From Bacteroidota bacterium (GTDB taxonomy: Bacteria > Bacteroidota > Bacteroidia > Flavobacteriales > Flavobacteriaceae): a stretch of DNA of 13,505 nt. A model generated the notes under the pieces. It made no database searches. It was given only the letters and a program-made list of their open reading frames with translations, and had not been told where the DNA came from. Position numbers and translations under genes: made by a program. The DNA lies in NCBI GenBank assembly GCA_024278565.1, contig JAJRSY010000224.1, positions 1-13,505 on the forward strand. Reading direction: 5' to 3'. This document shows positions 7,239 through 13,366 of the stretch, in pieces (the stretch's first letter is position 1; each line of letters starts with the position of its first letter).

Positions 7239-8159
7239 ATGAGTTTTAGACTTGAAATTCCTGTTTGTCTTATTGCATTTAATCGTCCTGATACAACAAA
7301 AGCTGTTTTTAAGAGAATAAGGGAAGCTAAACCCAAAAAACTTTATATTGCCATAGATGGTGCACGAAAAGATAAAGAAGGGGAATTGGAAAAAGTAGAA
7401 CAAGTTAAAAAAATCGTTCAGGAAATTGACTGGCAATGCGAAACTCATTATCGTTATAACGACAGAAATAAAGGTGCGGAAATAACTGTATCTTCTTCTG
7501 TTTTATGGGCTTTGGAAAAAGAAGAGTTTGTAATTGTCCTGGAAGATGACATAGTGGCCCCATTGTCCTTTTTTAAATTTATGCAGGAAATGCTGATAAA
7601 ATACAAAGATAATGTAAGGGTCAATACGGTTACGGGGAGTAATTTCACCCCAATAAAGCTAAAACACAATGAGGACTATTTTTTTGCAAAGTATGGCCAT
7701 TCCGGTGGGGGCTGGGGAACATGGAAAAGAGCGTGGCAAGTGTTTGACCTAAATGCTTTGGTCCCTGACGAACATTTAAAAATGGATTTTTTACGAAGTA
7801 TAACAAATAGCGATGCAGAAGCAAAGCACTACCGCAAAAAATTCAAGTCGATACAGGCAAAAGGGCCGGGAAACAGTACTTGGGACAATATCGGCCTTTA
7901 TTTCCACCGCATCAACAATAGCCTGTCCATTATCCCACGTGTAAACCTCACCTCCAATATAGGTGTGTTCGGCCTTCATGCCAGGGGCGAAACAGATAAC
8001 CACAACCGTCCCTTTGACGAAGGCTTCGTTGTAATAAATCACCCGGACAAAGTAGAGTGCAATACGGAATTCGACATTCACCATTTTAAAACCTTTATCA
8101 ACAAGAAAAAACCATTGAATGTACGGATCAAAAACAAGATATCAAGACTTATAAAATAA
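7239..8159 (+). CDS. GT-A-type glycosyltransferase
   Basis: The 306-residue enzyme probably adds a sugar to the repeat unit in the cytoplasm. It opens with IPVCLIAFNRPDTTKAVF and then KLYIAIDGARKD, the usual nucleotide-binding start of GT-A enzymes. The metal/nucleotide motif is E102-D103-D104 in VIVLEDDIVAP. The pattern resembles the bacterial group annotated as GNT-I/GT13-like or HlpA-like nucleotide-diphospho-sugar transferases more than ordinary GT2. HSGGGWGTWKRAW and the later GNSTWDNIGLYFHRIN fit that group. The first part is AT-rich (22 G/C of 60 at 7381-7440) and the second richer (30 of 60 at 7861-7920), the right-hand edge of the low-GC block. The ATG lies 45 bp after the sulfotransferase; another ATG at 7232 gives only five codons. 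Donor unknown. Confidence 0.8.
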   Translation: MSFRLEIPVCLIAFNRPDTTKAVFKRIREAKPKKLYIAIDGARKDKEGELEKVEQVKKIVQEIDWQCETHYRYNDRNKGAEITVSSSVLWALEKEEFVIVLEDDIVAPLSFFKFMQEMLIKYKDNVRVNTVTGSNFTPIKLKHNEDYFFAKYGHSGGGWGTWKRAWQVFDLNALVPDEHLKMDFLRSITNSDAEAKHYRKKFKSIQAKGPGNSTWDNIGLYFHRINNSLSIIPRVNLTSNIGVFGLHARGETDNHNRPFDEGFVVINHPDKVECNTEFDIHHFKTFINKKKPLNVRIKNKISRLIK

Positions 8160-8208
8160 CACCTTGTATTTTACAATATCAGAAAAGAACCATAGTTAAA
8201 CTTTTTAC

Positions 8209-8730
8209 ATTAAAAAAATCAACCTCAGGGCACTTACCTCCTCCGATAAAACAAAAACACTTGAATGGAACAATGGGGGCGACATTAAGGAATTGTATGC
8301 CGGACACCCCTTTCCGGTAAACATGGAGATGGAAAGCGACTGGTATGAAAAAGTACTCCGCTCAAATATACCCACAACAGTTTTTGGCATCGAACTTTCA
8401 GGAGCCAAGAAGCTGATAGGAGTAGCACTGTTGAAAAACATAAACCTGATCCATCGCAATGCCGAATTTGCGATTTATATCGGTGATAAAACTGAAAGAG
8501 GCAAAGGTTATTCATTTGATGCCACCATGAAAACCTTGCAATTTGGTTTTTGCCAATTGGGCCTTAACCGGATTTACCTTTATGTACAAACAGAAAACAA
8601 AGCCGCCATCAAACTCTATGAAAAATCCGGGTTTAGGGTAGAAGGTGAGTTAAGGGCTTCCATATTCAAAAATGGAAGGTTTCATAATGAATACGCAATG
8701 GGTATCCTTTACAATGAATATAAGAAATAG
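8209..8730 (+). CDS. PseH/RimJ-like GNAT acetyltransferase with ATT start
   Basis: Read from base 8209 the frame gives 173 residues beginning (I/M)KKINLRALTSSDKTKTLEW, the expected N-terminus of RimJ/RimL-type GNATs in sugar clusters such as PseH. The acetyl-CoA loop is R97-GKGYS-102, with Ser in place of the usual final Gly/Ala. GFCQLGLNRIYLYVQTENKAA and AIKLYEKSGFRVEGELR complete the fold. There is no in-frame ATG or GTG before this region. The only other early candidate is TTG at 8293, which would remove 28 conserved residues including strand 1. ATT at 8209 is therefore the best start, unless an ATG has mutated. The frame is closed upstream by a TAA at 8197. Likely role: acetylating the 4-amino group made by LegC (inference). 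It overlaps the next gene by 17 bp. Confidence 0.78.
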   Translation: MKKINLRALTSSDKTKTLEWNNGGDIKELYAGHPFPVNMEMESDWYEKVLRSNIPTTVFGIELSGAKKLIGVALLKNINLIHRNAEFAIYIGDKTERGKGYSFDATMKTLQFGFCQLGLNRIYLYVQTENKAAIKLYEKSGFRVEGELRASIFKNGRFHNEYAMGILYNEYKK

Positions 8731-9796
8731 CGGCGACTATTCGGTTTTTACGCTGAAGGAGGCAGCGGAATGGAAAAGGCACTTTTCATTATTGCCCGAA
8801 GGCCAACAGGATATTTACTATACGCCTGAATATTATTCGTTATACGAAAACTATGGCGATGGTACGGCAATGTGTTTCGTTTTTGAAAAAGATGGGGAAA
8901 TCGCTTTGTTCCCTTTCCTTGTCAATCGGATAAGTGAACTTGGATATGAGCTTGACAAAGAGTATTATGACATTCAAGGCGCCTATGGTTATAATGGAGT
9001 GGTAAGTTCCAGTTATTCCCCGTTGTTTATTGAAGGGTTTTATACGGCTTTTACTTCCTATTGCATGGATAACGATATCATCGCAGAATTTGTCAGGTTC
9101 CACCCTTTGCTGAACAATTACAAATTCAGTAGTGGCCATTACCGAATGATCCTCGACAGAAAAACAATTTTTATCGATACCACTTCCCCTGAAGGGGAAA
9201 TATTCTCCAGGTTTCAAACTTCAACGAGAAAGCAGATAAGAAGATGTGTGAACAGGCACAAAATTACCGTGAAGGCAAACCAAAAAAACACGGCCAACCT
9301 GAATGTTTTTTTGCAAATCTATAAAGAAACCATGGACAGGGTGAACTCCGTAAAATACCTGTATTTCAACAAGGAGTATTTTGAAAGCCTTCTCTCGAAT
9401 GTCGATTCCATACAATATACGGCCATTTACGAAAACAAACCAATTGCCAGTATCACAGCATTATGCGGAAAAACCTTTATGCATGGCCATTTAGGGGGAG
9501 CATTGACACGATACCTGAACCTGTCGGCATATAGTTTACTTTATTGGGAAATGATAAAAGCAGCAAAACAAAAAGGGATAGACTACCTCCATATCGGGGG
9601 GGGGGCAACCACGGCGCCAGACGATAAATTATTGGAATTCAAAAAAAACTTCTCGCCAAACCTTGCTGATTTCTATATCGGGAAAAAAATCTACAATCAG
9701 GGGATCTATGAAAAAATTGTCGATCAATGGAAAGAAAAATCCCCCGGATCATATCAGGCCCACAAAATAAAAATCCTGGGGTACCGGGAAATTTGA
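8714..9796 (+). CDS. FemAB-like N-acyl/aminoacyl transferase, copy 1
   Basis: The 360-residue protein of the GNAT-superfamily FemAB/Acetyltransf_6 type is a soluble enzyme that should acylate an amine from acyl-CoA or aminoacyl-tRNA; the donor cannot be told from sequence. The N-terminal domain contains DIYYTPEYYSLYENYGDG and FVFEKDGEIALFPF. The second domain contains RFQTSTRKQIRR, YLYFNKEYFESLL and IDYLHIGGG (G295-G297), a conserved motif of these proteins. The frame is open from ATG 8672, but alignment with the next gene favours ATG 8714, a 17-bp overlap with the GNAT. The GGG motif is encoded by a G10 tract (9596-9605). The next gene is a paralogue. Likely job: decorating a 4-amino sugar with an acyl or amino-acid group (inference). 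Confidence 0.8.
   Translation: MNIRNSGDYSVFTLKEAAEWKRHFSLLPEGQQDIYYTPEYYSLYENYGDGTAMCFVFEKDGEIALFPFLVNRISELGYELDKEYYDIQGAYGYNGVVSSSYSPLFIEGFYTAFTSYCMDNDIIAEFVRFHPLLNNYKFSSGHYRMILDRKTIFIDTTSPEGEIFSRFQTSTRKQIRRCVNRHKITVKANQKNTANLNVFLQIYKETMDRVNSVKYLYFNKEYFESLLSNVDSIQYTAIYENKPIASITALCGKTFMHGHLGGALTRYLNLSAYSLLYWEMIKAAKQKGIDYLHIGGGATTAPDDKLLEFKKNFSPNLADFYIGKKIYNQGIYEKIVDQWKEKSPGSYQAHKIKILGYREI
9596..9605 (+). repeat. G10 homopolymer in FemAB-like copy 1
   Basis: Ten consecutive G bases encode the conserved Gly-Gly-Gly motif and the first base of the following Ala codon. The paralogue encodes the same motif with an interrupted GGTGGGGGA. Tracts of this length are typical slipped-strand mutation sites, and a one-base change would frameshift the last fifth of the protein. 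Confidence 0.7.
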
Positions 9797-9817
9797 AAAG
9801 GGCTTAAAGTTATTGAA

Positions 9818-10885
9818 ATGCAGTATAAAATATTGACATTGGCCGATACAAGGGAATGGAACGGGTTAATGGACAAATTACCATCCCATGCACAGGATAT
9901 TTATTATACTCCCGAATATTATTCGCTTTACCAAAACTATGGCGATGGAAAAGCCCTCTGTTTCGTTTTTGAAAAGGATGGTGAAACGGCCTTGTACCCC
10001 TTTTTGATAAATTCGGTAAACAGACTGGGCTACATACTGGAAAAAGAGTACTTTGACATACAGGGAGCCTATGGATACAACGGTCTTATAAGTTCCACAA
10101 ACTCCCCCTCCTTCGTTCATGAATTTTACAAGGCTTTCGATTTATTCTGTAGCACAAAAAATATTGTTGCCGAGTTTGCCCGTTTCCACCCCATCATTGA
10201 AAACCATAGGTTTTCAAATGAAAACATGACCGTACGCTTTGACAGGAACACTGTTTACCTTGACCTTTCCCCAAACATTGAAACGATATGGGAAAAAAGT
10301 TACTCCGCAAACAATAGGAATATGATCCGAAAAGCATTAAAAAACAATATTAGGATATCTGTGGGCAGCACCAAAGAGGATTATCTCGGGTTTTACAGGA
10401 TTTATGTGGAAACGATGAAAAACGTAAGCTCTGCATCTTATCTTTATTTCAACGAAGACTACTTCATGGGGTTCATGAAGAATTTGCTCGACAAGCACCA
10501 TTTAATCCTGGCAAAGCATGACAATGAAATTATCGGGGGCATGATTTTGATGGTACACAAGGATTATGCACATTATCATTTATCGGGCCGCAGAAAAGAT
10601 TTTGGGAAGTTTGCACTCAACAACCTCTTTCTGGATTTTGCAATTAAACTTGCAAAAAAAAGTGGATGTAAGTTTTTCCATTTTGGTGGGGGAAACTCTA
10701 CAGATGCAAAGGACTCTCTACTCAGGTTTAAATCCAACTTTTCAAAGGGAAAAGCCGGTTTTTATATAGGGAAAAAAGTGCACGACCAGAAAATATATGA
10801 AAACGTAATGGATCAGTGGAAATCGAAACACACAAACCTTCACGGTCAGCACACACATAAAGTATTGGTTTACAGGGAAGTTTAA
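9818..10885 (+). CDS. FemAB-like N-acyl/aminoacyl transferase, copy 2
   Basis: The 355-residue paralogue of the preceding gene has the same domain order: DIYYTPEYYSLYQNYGDG, FVFEKDGETALYPFL, DIQGAYGYNG, then YLYFNEDYFMGFM, CKFFHFGGGNST (G290-G292) and GFYIGKKVHDQKIYENVMDQW. The first hundred residues are much closer to copy 1 than the middle, where donor or acceptor contacts are expected, so the two probably differ in substrate. FemAB-family enzymes often act in tandem, each adding one amino acid, as FemA/FemB do on lipid II in Staphylococcus. Here the setting is a polysaccharide locus, so the acceptor is more likely an amino sugar (inference). The start is 21 bp after copy 1, in the same frame, with only the single TGA between them. 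Confidence 0.8.
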   Translation: MQYKILTLADTREWNGLMDKLPSHAQDIYYTPEYYSLYQNYGDGKALCFVFEKDGETALYPFLINSVNRLGYILEKEYFDIQGAYGYNGLISSTNSPSFVHEFYKAFDLFCSTKNIVAEFARFHPIIENHRFSNENMTVRFDRNTVYLDLSPNIETIWEKSYSANNRNMIRKALKNNIRISVGSTKEDYLGFYRIYVETMKNVSSASYLYFNEDYFMGFMKNLLDKHHLILAKHDNEIIGGMILMVHKDYAHYHLSGRRKDFGKFALNNLFLDFAIKLAKKSGCKFFHFGGGNSTDAKDSLLRFKSNFSKGKAGFYIGKKVHDQKIYENVMDQWKSKHTNLHGQHTHKVLVYREV

Positions 10886-10889
10886 ACGG

Positions 10890-11954
10890 ATGGAAAAAAA
10901 GAAAAAAAAAATACAGGACATCAGCATTTCTGCACAGGAAACCATATTGGGGGCATTAAAAAAAATGGACGAAACCTATAAACGCCTACTTCTGGTATTT
11001 GACAAAGGTAAATTCATTAATGTTCTAAGTATCGGCGATATACAAAGGGCCATTATCAGAAACCAGCCCATGGGCGCAGAGCTGAAAAAAATACTGAGGA
11101 AGGAGACCCGCTTGTCTTATGAAAATGAAGCCTTTTCCGAAATTAAAAAACGCATGTTCAATTTCAGGGCAGAGTGCATGCCCTTGCTCGACGATGATGG
11201 GAACTTAAAAGATGTTTATTTTTGGGAAGACGTTTTTCCCAAAGAGGAAAAAAGGATAAAAAGAAAACTCGATTTACCGGTGGTCATTATGGCCGGTGGT
11301 AAAGGCACCCGGTTAAAGCCATTAACCAATGTTATTCCAAAGCCTTTGATCCCCATTGGGGAAAAGACGATCATAGAAGAAATAATGGACCGTTTTACCG
11401 ATGTGGGCTGCAATGATTTTTACCTTTCGGTAAACTATAAGGCCGAAACCATAAAGCATTATTTTTTACATCTAAACAATGAATCGTATAATATCGACTA
11501 TTTTCAGGAAGAAAAGCCCCTTGGTACGGCCGGGAGCCTATACCTTGTAAAAGACAAAATCCAGAAAACATTTTTTGTGTCCAATTGTGATATAATCATC
11601 GATGAAGATTATTCGGCCATATTAGAATACCACAGGGAAAACAAAAATGAATTAACAATTGTATCTGCCCTAAAAAACTACCCCATACCCTATGGCACTA
11701 TCGAAACCCGAAATGATGGCATCTTGTCAGAACTTAAAGAAAAACCCGAATTGACCTTCCAGATCAATTCGGGGATGTATATACTGGAACCACACCTGCT
11801 CAACGAAATACCGGAAAACACGTTTTTCCATATTACCCATTTAATCGACAATATCATGAAAAGAAAGGGAAGGGTCGGGGTTTTCCCTGTGAGCGAAGGA
11901 AGCTGGAAGGACATAGGTGAATGGGATGAATATTATAAATCGGTTTTGAAATAA
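10890..11954 (+). CDS. ptmE: CBS-pair sugar-1-phosphate nucleotidyltransferase, PtmE-like
   Basis: The 354-residue enzyme has two CBS domains (about residues 8-58 and 70-120) fused to an NTP_transferase domain. The pyrophosphorylase signature is M134-AGGKGTR-141 with PKPLIPIGEK after it. D234 in SNCDIII is the expected metal-binding Asp, and EEKPLGTAGSLY and WKDIGEWDEY follow. This architecture matches PtmE of Campylobacter, which makes GDP-glucosamine from GTP and glucosamine-1-phosphate for the LegB/LegC pathway. HddC-like heptose-1-P guanylyltransferases are related alternatives. The CBS pair may sense an adenine nucleotide. The start is 4 bp after FemAB copy 2, and its second to seventh codons consist of A7-G-A10, giving five Lys. 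The gene likely supplies the nucleotide sugar for legB despite lying 7.5 kb away. Fold very sure; substrate moderately sure. Confidence 0.82.
   Translation: MEKKKKKIQDISISAQETILGALKKMDETYKRLLLVFDKGKFINVLSIGDIQRAIIRNQPMGAELKKILRKETRLSYENEAFSEIKKRMFNFRAECMPLLDDDGNLKDVYFWEDVFPKEEKRIKRKLDLPVVIMAGGKGTRLKPLTNVIPKPLIPIGEKTIIEEIMDRFTDVGCNDFYLSVNYKAETIKHYFLHLNNESYNIDYFQEEKPLGTAGSLYLVKDKIQKTFFVSNCDIIIDEDYSAILEYHRENKNELTIVSALKNYPIPYGTIETRNDGILSELKEKPELTFQINSGMYILEPHLLNEIPENTFFHITHLIDNIMKRKGRVGVFPVSEGSWKDIGEWDEYYKSVLK
10894..10911 (+). repeat. A7-G-A10 tract at the 5' end of the nucleotidyltransferase gene
   Basis: Seven A, one G and ten A follow the start and Glu codons and encode a run of lysines before the first CBS domain. 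It resembles the A10 tracts at the starts of the GT4 gene and the last partial gene. It may aid initiation or be slippage-prone. Confidence 0.55.
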
Positions 11955-12051
11955 TCATTTTACGAACCTCCGTTTTTTTAAAAATTTCTTTTGAGACTGG
12001 TTTCTTTCACTATCAAAGTATCAAATAGCATTTACATCAACTACAATCAAG

Positions 12052-13305
12052 ATGATAGCCAAAATCAACAATAAGTTCTTTTATTATTTTTCCATTGCAG
12101 TTTCCATTACGATATTTTTGCCCATTGTTTATAATAATGTCCCCATTACGAGGGTACGCTTATTCATTGTGGTATTGTGGTTTTTGTCCCTTTTTATCAT
12201 GAAACCGGTAGTATTAAGGAATAAATTATTTCAAGGGATTGTTCTCTACAGCATCGCTATGATTCTATTTCAAAGTTTCCTTTGGAGCGATATCACTGAG
12301 GTCGGAAAAGTTAAGTTGATTCGCGAAATACTTACCATGTTGATTGCTGTCTCGATAATTGCCTACTACAGGGCAACAGGGGATTATGCAGGCTTGGCCT
12401 TTTTCATCAAGTGGACTTTTGTTTTTATCATAGTCACAGCGGTTATGTCAATAATTACTTCCATCCTTAACCCCAATTATGCCCGTGAGATTACAGCACT
12501 TTCTGCACTTCAATCTGAAAGTGGCAAGGAGGCGGTCCTGAGCTATAAAAAATACGGGGGGGGCACTTACAGTTATGCAACGGCTATTGTTGCATTCTTC
12601 CCATTGCTTATTTATTATTACAGGTCTATGGGATATTGGGGAAAGAGATCTATTATATTGTTCATTGTTATATTATTTTATACCCTTATAAGGATACAGA
12701 TATTTGCCAATATACTGTTTGCATTGCTTGTCCTCATTTTAAGTATTTTGGGTCGAAAAAACCTGAAAGTATCCCTGGGGATTTATGGTTTTATATTTCT
12801 TGCTTTTATATTGATACCCATGCAGTTTTATGTGGAACTGTTAAAGTATATGGGAAACTGGTTTGAAAGGGGCTCCGAAAATTATTACAAATTCAATACC
12901 ATGGCCCAATACCTGTCTCAGGGAGGGGGCGTTAGCGAATCCAATACAAGTATTGGCGTAAGGGCTGCAAGATACCCCGTATTATGGGAATTGTTTATGA
13001 AAAACCCACTATGGGGTTCACAAAAAGGCAACTTTCACCTGTTTTGGATGAATAAACTGGCTTTTTATGGGGTACTTGGAACTTTTCCTTTAGTTTTTCT
13101 TATATATACATACATAAAATCAAGCCTTAAATACTTTAATGAAGAATTTTCTTTCTATTACCTTTTATCCGTGTTTTCAATAATTGCACTTGGCTTTACA
13201 AAGGCATTGGTAGGCTATGAAACCTGGATCACGTTCTTTGTCCTTATACCCGGATTTTACTACCTACCATTGATAAGTAAGGAAAAGAAACTAAAATCAC
13301 CCTGA
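12052..13305 (+). CDS. wzy: Wzy-like O-antigen polymerase/ligase-family membrane protein
   Basis: The 417-residue protein has many hydrophobic segments from residue 10 onward, consistent with about 10-12 helices. A polar region lies around residues 265-340, the large periplasmic loop of the Wzy/WaaL (Wzy_C) family. The loop ends in ARYPVLWELFMKNPLWGSQKGN and HLFWMNKLAFYGVLGTFPL, matching the usual NPxxG...H...L...G pattern. As the only such protein beside a wzx gene it is most likely the polymerase that joins flipped repeat units in the periplasm; a ligase role is possible. The start is ATG 12052, with a 97-bp upstream gap that could hold its own promoter although no clear elements were seen. 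A G8 tract at 12556-12563 encodes G169-G171. Such proteins are highly divergent, so the call rests on topology and loop pattern. Confidence 0.82.
   Translation: MIAKINNKFFYYFSIAVSITIFLPIVYNNVPITRVRLFIVVLWFLSLFIMKPVVLRNKLFQGIVLYSIAMILFQSFLWSDITEVGKVKLIREILTMLIAVSIIAYYRATGDYAGLAFFIKWTFVFIIVTAVMSIITSILNPNYAREITALSALQSESGKEAVLSYKKYGGGTYSYATAIVAFFPLLIYYYRSMGYWGKRSIILFIVILFYTLIRIQIFANILFALLVLILSILGRKNLKVSLGIYGFIFLAFILIPMQFYVELLKYMGNWFERGSENYYKFNTMAQYLSQGGGVSESNTSIGVRAARYPVLWELFMKNPLWGSQKGNFHLFWMNKLAFYGVLGTFPLVFLIYTYIKSSLKYFNEEFSFYYLLSVFSIIALGFTKALVGYETWITFFVLIPGFYYLPLISKEKKLKSP
12556..12563 (+). repeat. G8 homopolymer inside wzy
   Basis: Eight consecutive G bases encode Gly-Gly plus parts of neighbouring codons in KKYGGGTYSY. 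A one-base length change would remove the C-terminal half, including the large periplasmic loop. Confidence 0.6.
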
Positions 13306-13324
13306 TTTGTTAATGATTTGTTAA
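13303..13324 (+). repeat. Perfect 11-bp tandem duplication at the wzy stop
   Basis: TGATTTGTTAA occurs twice without a gap, at 13303-13313 and 13314-13324. The first copy contains the wzy TGA stop. It looks like a small slippage duplication or a scar of recombination next to the 3' end of the gene. Confidence 0.5.
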
Positions 13325-13366
13325 AAAGAACATTGGGTTTTCTTCATTTAGAAAATAAAATATTAA

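Noticed and set aside
7209..7240. TTGTAT and TATAAT before the GT-A glycosyltransferase as a promoter
   Set aside because: The TATAAT overlaps the start codon and the spacing is 20 bp, so transcription would begin inside the gene.
8164..8176. Small inverted repeat TTGTA-TTT-TACAA between the glycosyltransferase and GNAT genes
   Set aside because: Five AT-rich pairs with a 3-nt loop are too weak to call a terminator or regulatory element.
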